A stretch of 64,000 nucleotides of DNA from Lophium mytilinum (lineage: Eukaryota; Ascomycota; Dothideomycetes; Mytilinidiales; Mytilinidiaceae), in NCBI GenBank assembly GCA_010093605.1, contig MU004195.1, positions 1,259,736 through 1,323,735 on the forward strand. The letters run 5' to 3'. The translations under genes were made by a program, and so were the position numbers. A model generated the notes under the pieces. That model did no database searches. It worked only from the letters and a program-made list of their open reading frames with translations, and was not told the DNA's origin. This document shows positions 33,894 through 48,737 of the stretch, one piece after another. Position 1 is the first letter of the stretch. Every line of letters starts with the position of its first letter.

Positions 33894-35409
33894 AACGCCT
33901 TGCAGGTGAGCCGCTAGCCACTACGCGCCGACCCATGCGCCTGCCCGCCGCCACGATACTGACAAAACACAGGCGTCTGTCCCTTGTCGCCAACCAGGCC
34001 TTACACTTGCATTCTAAAATTTCGTACTGGTCATTGGGGAGGCCGCCGACAAAGCATCGGATGATCTTGGAGTCTTGGAGTGTGCATGGGAGCTGGATAA
34101 CGGGCTGGAAAAGGGATCATGGCATGCGGCTGCTTGGCCATGTAGATTTCCCGGTTGCATAGCATAGTCACTCTGTGATAGTCCTGAAATATCACCATTT
34201 GTGGCAGAATGCACTGCTGGCTAGGTGATGGGTGCAACATAACACAGTCTAGAATTGATGCTCGACTAAAGGAGAATTCCCTTGACTGCCCAATGACGCC
34301 AATAAAGACTGAAGGAACCTCGTGATACTCGAAATGCTAAACCTAGGCCTCTATCTTCTAAGGACCTCTTGCGACCGAAAGAACGCGCAGGTATTCTTAG
34401 TTCTTTAGACTTCTGAAACGAGCTCTCAAAACATCTATTTTGTGGAATTTTCTCTTTGTCTTGGGTCTTCCTTCTGATAAGTTACCTCCCATTACCTCTT
34501 GCGCTCTGCTTGATTGAAACGCTGCGCGTTGATAGGCCGTTAGGTACGCCATCGGCTAAGTATCCGTAATATTTCTACTTGGAAAGCCTGTACATGATTC
34601 CAGCCGGGAGCCTTTTTGTGAAGTCGTGCTTCGTAGGCTAGTCACCGTTATATGCGGCCAGAAATCAGGATCGAATCAAGTACGCAGTCATCTTGCGAAG
34701 TGGAGATAACGTAGTCGGATATATGTTTGTCTCTGCTATACAATATGACCTCCCCTCCTCTAAAAGTACAGTGAAGGTTCGCTCGAGTATGCCATGCCAG
34801 TTCCGGAAACGCCAATTGATGTGTTTGAGATGGTGAAGTCGATGATCTACACAAGTTTGCGGACGTACTCGATCGCGAAAGGAGCTGAGCATCGTCATCA
34901 GCGTCGTATTGGTCTGATCGTTGGATATTGTTGGATATACGTACAGAGGTAGAGTAAGAGACACATCCCAGCGGTGAACCTGATCTCCTGGCTTGCTTGC
35001 GCTTCTTGAGCCTAAGAATTGCGGTCAGTATCTTCCCCGTGGGTGTAATCAGAGAAATCTCCTAACCTCAAGCTCGGCTTTGGAAGGTGGTGGTGGTTCT
35101 ACCGCGTCCATTAGTATAGATTCTTGGGGGAGAATTAATCGGAAGAAACTCACGTCCGGCAAACATGGTCATAAAAGGGTTTGTTGGGGGAAGCTGTGCG
35201 ACCTTAGATGCTCCTCAAATACAAGTAACTAAAAAGTGAACGGCGTCCGGTGAAACGATATTCCGAGGGGATGGCCCGAGCTCAGCGTCCAGCGCTCTTT
35301 CAACGACTTCACGCGCTCCATCGCCATTGTCTGAAAGGACATCTTCGACATCTCACAGTAACGACACCACCTCTGCTGCGTCACTGCTCCACGACTCACT
35401 CGCGCCATC
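33894..35409. other. gene-free intergenic stretch
   Basis: About 1.5 kb between chz1 and iws1. No conserved frame, RNA gene or repeat recognised. The right end holds the iws1 promoter and leader. Confidence 0.45.
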
Positions 35410-36917
35410 ATGGAGGACGTCGAATTCACCCGCTCTCACTCGAAGTCCCCCCTTCCAGAGGCCGGGCACGATCCTCAAGATCCTCTCCGCCCTGAAATCG
35501 AAGAAGAGAACTCCACCCCAACCCCACCGTTCCTGAACCCAACCCAAGACATGGAGACTGCAGGAAACAGGCCCGAAACGCCAGATGAAGACGACCCGGA
35601 CGTTCAAGCCGACCCCAACCTCTCTGACAATGATTCCGATCTTTCAGATGTAGATGAGGCGCAGTTTGACGACTTCGACCCTGCCAACATCGCTATCGAG
35701 GATCGGCCGGTTCTTGACGAGACCAATCTGAACCTCATCGGTGTGCACAAGCGCAAGCGAACGGAGGGAGAGGCTGACGGGGACGCGAAGAAAAAGAAGA
35801 AGCGCGATAATCGACGAGAGAAGCCAAGGAAGTCACGGAAGGGTCGCAGTGGCGATGATGAAGCTGCAAGTGGAGGTGAGGGCGAGAGCAGGCGGCGAAA
35901 GCGAAGGGAGGGAGGCGGCGGGAGAGCTAGGGCTGCGACTCCGCCAGAGGAGAACGAGGAGAATCTGTCTCCTGAAGAACGTATGTGGCTTCTATGCATG
36001 TACACATGTCGACGATTTGGTACTAACTTGATTTTAGGACGAAGACGCGCTCTCGACAGGGCTATGGACGAAGCACTGAAGAAGGGTGGTACTCGCCGCC
36101 GCAAGAAGGACGGTATCGACCTGGAACAAATGGCCGATGCTGAAATCGAAGACATGCGACGGCGCATGACAGACGCTGCGAAGTGGGATAACGAGGGTCG
36201 GGACCGTGGCCTGCCTGCGATGCATAAGCTCAAGCTCCTCCCCGAGGTCGTAGCATTACTCAACAAGAATACGCTGAAGGAGTCTTTGGTGGATCCGGAT
36301 ATCAACCTCCTGCAAGCTGTCCGATTCTTCCTAGAGCCACTCAACGACGGCAGTCTCCCGGCGTATAACATCCAGCGCGAGCTCTTTACCGCTCTTGGGA
36401 AGTTGCCAATCACGAAGGACAGCCTCGTGGCCAGCGGTATTGGCAAGGTCATCATGTTCTACACGAAGAGCAAGCGCCCTGAGCAAGTTATCAAGCGGCA
36501 AGCGGAGCGTCTATTCAACGACTGGACCCGCCCTATCTTGAAGCAGAACGACGACTACCGCAAGAAGGATTTCCAGTCAGCCGCTTACGATAAGCAGTAT
36601 GTTTCCCTCAACAATTATCCAATCCACATGTTTGCGTTGCTAACAGCCTCTCTAGGGATCTCCCTGTGCGTTCTATCAATCCAGTAAACTCCCAGGCTGC
36701 TGCCCAGGCCGCTGCTCGCAAGAAGGCGCTTGAGACACCGAAAGTCTGGAACCGAGCTAGGATGGAAGCCGGTCCTACCACCTACACCATCGTCCCGAAG
36801 ACCAACGTCCAGGTTGAAGAGAAAAAGGTCCAACGTGCACCGGGTGCGGCAGGGGACGAGGCCTTTAGGCGTATGCGTGCCAAGCAGCTGGGAAAGACTG
36901 GCCGCGGCGGAAGGTAG
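35410..36917 (+). CDS. iws1: transcription elongation factor Iws1/Spn1
   Basis: Partner of Spt6 in RNA polymerase II elongation and chromatin reassembly. Exons 35410-35980, 36038-36596 and 36656-36917 give 463 residues. The first 190 residues are disordered and charged, with a basic nuclear signal (KKKKKRDNRREKPRKSRKG). The TFIIS N-terminal/IWS1 helical domain follows: KLKLLPEVVALLNKNTLKES, LLQAVRFFLEPLNDGSLPAY, GIGKVIMFYTKSKRPEQVIK and LFNDWTRPIL. The C-terminus (YTIVPKTNV, RRMRAKQLGKTGRGGR) is typical. It is transcribed toward the nuo78 3' end. Confidence 0.95.
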
Positions 36918-37408
36918 TAGAGCTTTCTGTTCATCGAGCGTGCTGGCGTTAGTCTGGTGACGGGGTTTCCCGTCATATCTCCTGCATTGGCGGCGTTGAG
37001 ATTGAATATTTTCGTGGGTAGCGGATGCGATAAGTCAACAGGAATATATATTTCTCTTTCGAAAGAATCTTCTGCAATTATGACGAGAACCTAGCTACTA
37101 TCTGACCAAAGTATCCACTTATGCGCTGTCCTGGATCGTAGCTTTTTTTTCTTGGGGGGGGGGGGGGAGAGGTACAGTCAACAGTCCCGCATACCTCCCA
37201 ACGCAGCATCTCTGAACATATAGCAGTTTACATCACCACCAAGTCACCATGCATATTATACACCAGCTGATGCCATTCACTAACTACGCTCACAGGCGAC
37301 GATTTCAGAACTTCGGAGTTTAAAAAATGGCAACGCGAGACCTATGTACACATATAATGCAACGCCCTAGAAACTTATACACAGCCGCGCCCCAGCTCTC
37401 GCAACACC
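36918..37408. other. convergent 3' intergenic region with T and G homopolymer tracts
   Basis: A run of eight Ts is followed after a few bases by about 13 Gs at 37142-37167. Otherwise nothing recognised between iws1 and nuo78. Confidence 0.6.
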
Positions 37409-39876
37409 TTACGCAGCGGCAGCCAACTGGCCCGCAGGAGGGCCGTAGCCGACTTGCGGGTTGGGCTCGCCGGGGGCCATGAAGTTGGTTTGGGGGTTCT
37501 TTTGTGCCTTGGCGGCGGAGCAGCGGGCCATTGTTGGGGAGCTGGAATGGATGTAAGTCTTTTGCTCGTGATAAACGGAGAGGTAGATAGGGGCTGCAAC
37601 TTACTTTCTTGAAATAGAGTCTGTGAAGTAGAAGTTATCGATAACCTTCTTCAGTGGCGCACCCGTCGGCTTGGCGCCCTTGTTCATGTCCACGAGCTGC
37701 ACCTTCGTGAGCTGTGGTAGACCGGTCGACTCCACCACGTCGTAGCGTCGTAGCGCGGGGGAAATCTCCTCCATACGGTCTCGCAAGGCTTCGACGTCGT
37801 CGAATGGTAGCGGTGCGCCGAGGTATTCTGATGCGGCGCGGATGATCTTCCAGTCTTCCCTCGCGGCACCAGGTAATGAGACCGCGTTGCGAGACATCTG
37901 TGCGCGGCCCTCGGTGTTGATGTATGTGACCGACTTCTCGGTGTATGCAGCGCCGGGGAGAACGACGTCTGCTATTTGTGCACCTCGGTCGCCGTGGTGG
38001 CCTTGGTAAACGACAAACGCGTCCTTGGGGATCTCAGCTTCGTTGATTTCATCGGCTCCTAGCAGCCAGATGAACTTGGGTTTAGTATCTGCGACGGTTT
38101 GGGACGGGACGGTGAAGCCGACTTCGTATGCACCGGCACGGGAAGCCGACCGTTGGAGGACGTTGTAGCCGTTCCACTCTGGCGTGGTGAAGTTGGCTTT
38201 GTGCTTGTCGATAAAGGTGCCGACAATGTCGTATATAGCTTTGGCGTCGGGGTTCTCGACGACTCCGCTACCCATAATAATCATAGGCTTCTTCGCAGCT
38301 TGAAGCTTCTTGCCGAATGCACCGGCGAGGGCTGACTTCAGACTTGCAGCAGTGTCCCCGAATTTCTCATATTCGAACGTGCTCTCGAAATCCTGACCGA
38401 CAAGGCCAATTTCCAGATCTGACCTCAGCCACTGCTTCCTAATACGGGCATTGAGAACAGCGGCTTCGTGTCGTGGGTTGGTGCCAACAAGGAGTATGGC
38501 GTCAGCTTCTTCCACGCCATAAATTTTAGAGTTGAAGGTGTAGTTGGATCGGACATCAATTCCATGGGCGACTGGCTCGCTCCCTTTGGGCTGGTCCAGA
38601 GCTAGGTTCTCGGAGCCCAACTTATTTGCAAGATCCTTCATGGCCACTAGAGTCTCGGTTTCGACTAATGGCCCGGCAATGACCTTGAACTCATCGCCCT
38701 TCGGTGCTATCCGCTTGTATGCATTTCCTATCTCAACCAGTGCCTGTTCCCATGAAGCTGGTTGGAAGCTGTCCTCGGTCCGAATGAGCGGGTTGACGAG
38801 TCTCTGGGTGCTCAAGGCGTCGCAGGCAAATCGTGACTTGTCGTTGATCCATTCCTCGTTGATATCATCATTCAGACGCGGTAGTATCCTCATGACCTGG
38901 ATACCTCGCGCATCTATCCGAATATTAGATCCGAGTCCGTCAAGCACATCTATAGATTCGGTGTGGTATAGCTCCCAGGGCCTGGCCTTGAACGCGTATG
39001 GCTTTGATGTCAATGCACCCACGGGGCATAGATCAATGACATTTCCGGAAAGTTCGGTATCCAAGGCGGTTTCCAGGTAAGTACCAATCTGTAGGTCGTT
39101 GCCGCGTCCCGTAGATCCGAGTTCTGGAGCTCCTGCGACGTCGTTGGCGAATCGGACGCAACGGGTGCAATGAATACACCTGTTCATTGAGGTCTAGCCT
39201 GGTCAGCGCATACTCTCTCATACCCTGATAACAGCAATTACTTTGATCAAAGGTCCAATGTTCTTGTCCTCAACCGCGCGCTTTCCTCCCATTTCGTGGA
39301 ACCGCCCTCTGTCCGCTCCATACCGCATTGACTGATCCTGCAAGTCGCACTCGCCACCTTGGTCGCAGATGGGGCAGTCCAGGGGATGATTGGCGAGGAG
39401 GAACTCCATGACACCCTCGCGGGCTTTGTGGACGAGCGGAGAGTTGGTCTTGACGACCATTCCGGGTTGTACGGGCCAGGCACACGATGCCACGGGCTTC
39501 GGGGCTCTTTCCACCTCCACCAAGCACATGCGGCAATTACCAGCAATCATGAGCTTCTCGTGATAGCAGTACCGCGGGACTGTGCTTCCGGCCTTCTCGC
39601 ATGCTTGTATCAAGGCGGATCCGGCTATTGTGGTTGTCAGAGGGCCATTTAGGGCTCAGCAGGGTCGTAAGGTCCGGCATACCTTCGATTGATACTTTCT
39701 TTCCATCTGCAGAGCTCGTTAGCAGCTGTTCCTGCGGCGCCACGCATCCGGCACATACCTATTGTGAGCTCCACCTCGGCCGGCCTGGCGGTGGTGGACG
39801 CAAAGGTCCGGCTGCCATTGAGGGCGGCAAGCCTCGTCGGCTTCCTCAGCGACCGGAGCAATTGTTGCCGCAGCAT
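37409..39876 (-). CDS. nuo78: NADH-ubiquinone oxidoreductase 78 kDa subunit, mitochondrial (complex I, NDUFS1/NuoG)
   Basis: Iron-sulfur subunit of the matrix arm of complex I. Exons 39876-39759, 39706-39683, 39624-39242, 39193-37605 and 37541-37409 give 748 residues. The N-terminus [20 protein letters not shown] is a mitochondrial presequence. The [2Fe-2S] ferredoxin domain includes [20 protein letters not shown] followed by C. The cluster ligands [20 protein letters not shown] and [19 protein letters not shown] hold the [4Fe-4S] sites, and the molybdopterin-oxidoreductase-like body follows. The C-terminus ([18 protein letters not shown]) matches fungal 78-kDa subunits. Exon 2 is just 24 nt. 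Confidence 0.95.
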
Positions 39877-41966
39877 GTCGGGGCGTGATGAGGGGAGATG
39901 GCGATGGCAAAACAGCTCGTTGACGTCTGGAGTTGGAGTTTCGCCCTCGCGCCACTTTGGGCTAGGCGATTAATAAGGCGGTCATGATTGGCCCACCTGG
40001 CCCAAGCTCGCCTTTTTCGCAGTACAAAAGGAATCGCGCCCTGAGAACCTCTTCCTTCCTCACTCATTACGGACACAATTTATTGTAGGACCCTTTGGCT
40101 GGCACTCTTTTGCGCCAGCACCATCGAATCTTCCTCTATTACGTGCCCCAGATCGCGACTTGTCGTGCGATGTTAGCTGGAGCCGGCTTCGAGTTTTCTC
40201 AAGTGGAGCCGTGTTCCTTTACCAACAGCGCTACATGCCTTTTCATCGGCATTACCTTCGTAGATTTGCTCCTTGATGTTCCCTTCTGACGAACAGAGCT
40301 GCAAAACTAGAGTGACCATGATCCTCCATTCACGATGATATCGCCCTTTCCACTGATGTCTACGTTGCAGCGAGGTGGCTGGCTGAAATGGACACTAGCA
40401 ATTTGATCAATTATACTTGGTCCGAACAACTCCCCTCTCTCGAGGTCTTTCTATCCTGAGCTGTTATCTTCCTGCAACCGTATCTTTACCGCTCTTGTGT
40501 CTTTGACTCTTCCTGGCGCCGACCAAGTTTCAAGATCGCCTAACATAGCAGTATTGATTCTTGAGCTAGTAGACGATATTCCCATTGGACATATCATTAG
40601 GTTGCCAGTAGCCGAAATCCATATGCTTAGTATTGGAACTCCTCTTATGCTCCAGCCAACAGGACCAGGTAGCTTGTTTAGAGCGTTCTCTACCTTCTGG
40701 ATGAGCTGACAGCTGCGATCACCCTGGGTAACTTCACGAATTGTCCACCTTTGCGGTACACTGCAGCAATCGGGCACCCCCGTCATATCCAATGACCATT
40801 CGTTCATTACGAGACCTGTGTGCCCCCCTGATATACCTTCCAATCTAGAATAAGGCTGTCCGAGAAGTCGTATGCAGGTAATCCGCCATCCCGGATTCCA
40901 TTTCAAAACCCCCCTCGTACACCACCACGCCTTTGTTCGTAATGCCTCAGCCCTTCAACACCAAGCAATACCAATCTATATCCATATACGACACATTACA
41001 TGAGTCCCGAGGACGTGTCCCAAAGCCTCAATCGCTTTTATATGCCCCTTCTGTTAATTGGTTCCGGGACCGTTTAACTCTCCCTTTACTTCCTACATGG
41101 ACTCCAATTGAGATTCACAGCTTGCAAGATATCGCATGTACACTCCTAATCTACTGTAACAAAGCCTCAAGCATACGCCCAGCCCCTAGCAAGCTGACGA
41201 CTTTATTCAAGAGGTTACCGTATTGCCAGAGCTTACTGATTCCCTTCATCGTAAAGACTGGTCTAGACGAACCGCAAAGGTCAAACGCGCTGACTGTACC
41301 TACCTAGCAAGCTCATCTCGACTCTTTGTAAAGGCCAAAGTCGAACTACAGCCCTATTTCCAGCTCGTATATCAGCAGTATTTAGGCGTGTACCTCCAAG
41401 CTCTCGTAGTGGGGCAGTGATGGATTGCGTGCTCGACCTCGAACCACCGAACCCGCGCAGCTGTGTCATGCCCGCCCGAAGACTTTTTCCCACCATCCCA
41501 CCACCGAGCAACGCCGTCGGCCCTGGCATCAGCAGCATGGCAGAGCGAATTCGGAGCCGGGCTGATGGGAGCAAGACGTGGGAGAGGGGTGGGGAAGTGG
41601 CCGAACAAGGCGCGTCTTTGCTATTTAAACTCCTTAAAGAATCCATGTGGCCCCATCTTGCACTCCACCACACGCGATTCGATTCCCCAGCTTCCTCGCA
41701 CTCTAGCCTCCCATTGCGCCGTGGCGAGATCCTCAGACTCTATTCACCTTTTCTGGACGCTTTCGGCTGCAAGCTAGCGAATTGCACAAGACGCCATTGT
41801 ATGACGTGACGCGCGGGCCACCATCACAGTTTACTGGGTTACCCCACCTCTTTGTTGCTGGCACGCGAGAGCTTTAGAATCCCAGGATATCCTTCTTCTC
41901 GGGATCTGTGACACCGGATTCTACTTGTAGTTTCAAATTGGGTATTGAACTCGACGAGCTCTCACT
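39877..41966. other. 2.1-kb divergent intergenic region; no gene supported
   Basis: Holds the promoters of nuo78 and the sulfhydrylase gene. A 151-codon minus-strand frame at 40906-40451 is open but unrecognised, so I leave it uncalled. The right end is CT-rich leader sequence. Confidence 0.4.
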
Positions 41967-43761
<1,795 letters not shown>

Positions 43762-44934
43762 GGGAAAAGGTTGGGTGGGTGGAGCGTGGAGAGCAGAGAT
43801 ACCTAGGTTGAAGTCATTTTGGTCGCAATGTCCGTGTGGCTAGAGCCTCTTGCAAAACAGTGATTGGTGTTTCACATTGCATGTGCAACGCCGAGCTCGC
43901 AATCCCTGTGGCTCTCCATACAAATCGAGGTCCGCTGGCCGCATGTCAGGTGGACACCCCCGGACTGCGGCCGTATAGCGATAGCGAGCTGGCGGAGGAT
44001 GGTGTCAAGACGTTGTAGGCCCGAGAGAAGATACCGAGGTGTCTTTCTCCGCATTTGAACGCAACAACATCAACTCCACAATCTTGATGCTGGCACACGG
44101 GCGTCTTGAGGTGCTGGCCTTGTTCTCTGCGCCACTGCTAACTTAGCGCACAACGCGTTAGGCCTCCCGAGGTACCACCCAGATCTCGCGGCTAGGCCTC
44201 CAGGATTAGATCCAAAGATGAGGTGCAGCATGTGAAGACAAACAAGCATTTGACGTACCTTGCTACATCATCAAGGGTGACGCGCGCGCTCGTGAATCTT
44301 ACGGACACATATTCGCTGCACTAATTAGACGACATCCCACCACGCCCTCTACCCCAGACTTTCTTCTGACCGTCCCCGATAGCGCTCTCGGTCATTCTGC
44401 CCGATCGACGTTCACTCCGCCAGCTTGGCCCGCACTTTTTCGAACTTTGCTTCTTTGGGAGGGACCGAGGCATCCGCAACTCGTTCCTTTTACAGCAGAA
44501 GAGCAGCGGATTCCTTGAAAGAAGGCGACAGACTTCTTCCACTCCTTTCTCCATAATTTACACCTCTCTCCTTTACACACCACCTCAGTCTTGCACATCG
44601 TGACGCTGTGCAACCGTAGAAATTTACTCCCCGCCGCCCCCACCAACCCCGTCAAGCTTCCCCCAGAGTTCTTGGTAGTGGCGTCGAAGCCCTGTGCATC
44701 CGCTGTAAGTGGCTTGCATCCCATCTCGGCATCGCCGACACTGCGTTTTCGTTTACCCAGGTGCTGTTCCTGAGGCTGATGCGATGATAGCAACCGCTGT
44801 TCGGGTCATCATCCTCCGCAATCCTTCGCACGGTGCTGCGCCGCTGAGTCCGGATTCCTAGCTCAGCCGGAGTAGAAAGGGCTCTTCGATCTACGGGAAT
44901 CGGTCTTGACACTCGAAGCCTTTGATAATTCAAT
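43762..44934. other. intergenic region, promoter of the acyl-CoA synthetase
   Basis: No conserved frame on either strand. The right third is CT-rich leader-like sequence before the start at 44935. Confidence 0.45.
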
Positions 44935-47245
44935 ATGTTCGGGTCGACTCCTCTCGCTATTGAGCGTGCGGCTGAATTCGCGAAGCCGCCGCCTGTGGGA
45001 CAGCCTCACAGCGTCGCCTTGCCTGGGTCGAAGCAGGAGGGGCGGACAGCTGTGTATAGGCATTGGCGGTTCCAGGACGGGCTATTGAAGACGTTGGATC
45101 CTGCGGTAAGGAAGACACGGATATTGAGCCATGGAACTGTACTGACGGGGTTTGGCGTAGATAACGACCTGCCACGAAGCCTTTGAAGCCACAGGTATGT
45201 ACTCTTCCAGAAGGTTCAATGGATCGGATGGCTGATTTTGGTTCTAGCAAAACGGATACCGAAACAGAAATGCCTAGGCCACCGCCCGTGGGACCCCGTA
45301 ACGAAGACCTTTGGAGCATACCAGTGGGAGGATTACCAGACGGTACAGAGGAGGAGAGCCAACTTCGGGGCTGGCTTGATCGATTTGCATGAGAAGCACG
45401 GAGTGACAGGATCCAAATACGCCGTGGGACTGTGGTGTCAAAATCGGCCAGAATGGCAGATTACAGACCTAGCATGCATGTCCCAAGGGCTCTTCACCGT
45501 CTCCATCTACGATACCCTAGGCCCAGATGCTGCAGAGTTCATCATCAACCACGCGAACATGGCTTGCGTGGTGACGTCCTTGGCTCATGTCACCACACTC
45601 CTGAAGCTGAAACCCCGGCTGCCGTCTCTGAAATTTATCGTTGTTCTTGATCCTCTCAGTGCAGGCGAGCAACCCGGACAATCCAAAGGCGACCTTCTGA
45701 ATTCCCTCGCAAACGACATGGGCCTATCAATCCACAATCTCCATGACATCGAGGCAGCTGGCGAGAAATCACCACGTCCCTACAACCCGCCTACTCCTAA
45801 CGATGTTGTAACGATAAACTACACGAGCGGGACTACAGGTGACCCAAAGGGAGTAGTCCTGACCCATGCCAATGCGGTTTCAGCGACTATGGCGAGCTTT
45901 CTTATTCTGAAGTCTGGCAACAACGACGTTACTTCGTCGTTCCTCCCATTAGCACACATTTACCAAAGAGTGGGAGAACATACTGCTCTAGCCTCTGGTG
46001 CGGCGATTGGCTACTTCCATGGGAATATTGCAGAGTTGGTAGACGATCTCAAGCTAATTCGGCCCACGGCAATGGCAGCTGTTCCTCGTCTCTACAACCG
46101 ATTCGGAACTGCTATCAAGGAGAATACCATAGAGCAACCCGGTGTCAAGGGGGCTTTGTCCCGGCATATCGTAGCAACCAAGCTTAGTGCGGTCAACAAC
46201 AAGACACCTGGGGCTGCTACCAACAAGCACGCCTTCTACGACCGGATTTGGGCGAAGAAGGTCCAAGCAGCCTTGGGTCTTGACAGATGCAAAACTCTGG
46301 TGTCCGGATCTGCGCCCCTCGACCCATCTCTCCATCAATTCTTGCGCGTGGTAACGGCGAACCACTTTCTGCAGGGCTACGGCCTGACCGAAACATACGC
46401 GGTGTCTCTAGCTCAGCTGGACGGTGACGTGTCGGCCGGAAACTGCGGAGCAGTGGCTCCAAACGGAGAGTGCTGTCTCGAAGATGTCCCAGACATGGAG
46501 TACCTCTCATCAGACAAGCCCTACCCCCGCGGCGAGCTCCTCATCCGCAGCGAGTCCCTCTTCCGCGAATACTACCGCAACGAGGCGGAGACGTCCAAAG
46601 CCATCGACAAAGACGGCTGGTTCCACACCGGCGACATCTGCCACGTCGACGAGCTCGGCCGCTTCAAGATCATCGACCGCAAGAAGAACGTCCTCAAGCT
46701 CTCGCAAGGCGAGTACATCTCGCCCGAGCGCATCGAGAACGTGTATCTCGCCAATCTCGGCTGGCTGGCGACGGCGTATGTCCACGGCGACTCCCACCAG
46801 AGCTTCCTAGTTGGTATCTTTGGCATCGCGCCTGATAGCTTCGCGGCTTTCGCGGGCAAGGTCCTTGGAGAGCCGATCGACCACCTGGATCTCGCGAAGT
46901 TGAATGAGGCGTGCCAGAATCCGCGGGTGGTGAAGGCGGCGCTGGGGGCGTTGGATAAGGTCGGCAAGAAGAACAAGTTCAATAGCTATGAGAAGGTGCG
47001 GTCGATCAAGCTGTTTATTGATCCGTTTACCATTGATAACGAGCTTTTGACGCCAACGTAAGTCCACTACTCTTTTTTCCGGTCCGCGTGCCTCTTAAAG
47101 TCGATTTTGCTAACATAGATGTTTTATCAGTCTGAAACTCAAGCGCCCGCAAGCTGCGAGGAAATTCCGCGATCATCTGGACGAACTGTATGAAAGTGCA
47201 CTTGCCGAAGAGAAGAAGAACGCCAAACCGAAGGCGAAGCTATAG
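44935..47245 (+). CDS. long-chain fatty acid-CoA ligase, probably peroxisomal
   Basis: Activates long-chain fatty acids to acyl-CoA, here probably for peroxisomal beta-oxidation. Exons 44935-45105, 45161-45194, 45248-47057 and 47131-47245 give 709 residues. AMP-binding motifs: INYTSGTTGDPKGVVLTH, GYGLTETYAVS, and GWFHTGDICHVDELGRFKII leading into DRKKNVLKLSQGEYISPE. The N-terminus RPWDPVTKTFGAYQWEDYQT is typical of ACSL-type enzymes. The C-terminus ends KPKAKL, a PTS1 variant. The alternative acceptor CATAG at 47119 would leave a longer exon; the one at 47130 preserves frame and the expected LKLKRPQAARKF. Identity to family is certain. Confidence 0.92.
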
Positions 47246-48737
47246 ATGAGAGGAAAGGAAGTTTGCGTAGAAAACATAAGGTCGGCGTTGTTTTTATTTG
47301 TTTGCCGCTCACAGCCTCGGCTAGAATAGCTTGTGGTGCATGGACTGTTGGTGCGGAGCATCGATTTCAAGGCGGGTAGCTGCATGTAGGTGAACCCTTC
47401 TTTTTGGAATTCATACATGGTGGTGTCTTCCGTGTGATGTTTTGTTGTAGACTAGAAATCGTGAAAGTGGATGTATTAATATGTTGGTTTTGGAGGCGTT
47501 CTTGATGCTCGTGATGATTGTATGTTGTTGCTTTATTGGCACTCTCATAAGGGATTCGAAGGCTGGTTCATTGTAGGACTCGTCATCTTCGACGTCGCAC
47601 GTAGCTCTCATGCTTTCAATACATGACAATTGGGAAAATAAACTTTGAATCACTTTGCTTCTTAACCGTTTGCTTATATATAGGGAAGTGGGCAGCCGCA
47701 CGGGCCTCTATTAAGGCATCGGGTTTTGCGGTTCCGTCCCGAATCCCGTTCACTCTCCTCAATGTCTGGACTCTCCCTCTCTAACCGAGCTTTTGATGTC
47801 ACTGCTTTGTTCACTAATACGCCATGTTACTAGGCTCAGAGCCTGTTCTTCTCCGCTAGTGCGCTGTCTCTTTGAAGATGTCGGCGCATGGTAGAGCGTG
47901 AGGCTTGCGAACTCAGAATTCATAGTTGAAAAGCATATTCCAGCTGAATTTCTTAGTTTCCCTCTCCTCTTCTCAGACACATAAATGTTCAATCTCGATT
48001 CCTAAAAAATATATACTACATTCTAAGTCCGTGCTTGTGAGCTCTGTGGCATCTCTGATAGATTGAGGTGTGATAATTTTTTACAATAAAAGCTTGTGAA
48101 CTTTGGTATAGTAGGGTATAGAACACGGCTTAGAAACGAAGCCGACCCTGGTCTAGACTGCATAAGCTTTTCCACACATTGAATACAGAAGGAGGGTTTG
48201 AGGTTGTCCAGAGGGGTGGTTGGTTGTGCTGATGAGGTGTAGGTCGACCGGCAACTGGTCTCAGACCTCAAGTGCTCTGGAATAGTTGAGACCTGGCTCG
48301 GGGTAATATATAGTGGCCTCACGTAGTGTGAGAAGCTGAAAGAGGAACGGAGGTGTGTCATCCAACGGGAAAAAGGTAGAAAATTGAGTGTGATTAAAGG
48401 AGCAATGACTCTGAAGTTTGGAAGACGGTTAGGTTCTTACGAATGTTGTCATTAGTGCTCCAGGACTAGATGATTATCTGCTTTACCGCGTCGAACAACG
48501 GCGAGACGTGTTGACGAACTGAGTGGGGCGCTTACATGGCTTGGGTCCATGGATGGTGATAGTTCGGTACCTTGGTACATACCTTTGTTAGTCAGAGCTC
48601 CCACATCTATTGCCTTGAAACCTCCAACATCTCCCACCTTAAGACCTCCCACATATCCCACATATCCCGCCTTAGACCTCTCACATCTCCCACTTCCTGA
48701 AAAGATTTCCCACCACTATCACCAACCAACCAACCAA
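47246..48737. other. intergenic region with a CCCACAT-rich stretch
   Basis: No gene supported over about 1.4 kb. At 48597-48710 degenerate copies of CTCCCACAT(C/A)TCC recur, just upstream of the chosen start of the F-box gene. The reading frame of that gene stays open through them to an ATG at 48549. Confidence 0.5.

Noticed and set aside
35604-36455. 283-codon minus-strand frame
   Set aside because: Antisense shadow of iws1, Ser/Arg-rich because it is the complement of acidic and basic codons.
40451-40906. 151-codon minus-strand frame in the nuo78-cysD gap
   Set aside because: Open and not low-complexity, but I recognise no domain, see no supporting introns, and an overlapping plus-strand frame is equally open. 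A homology search would decide.
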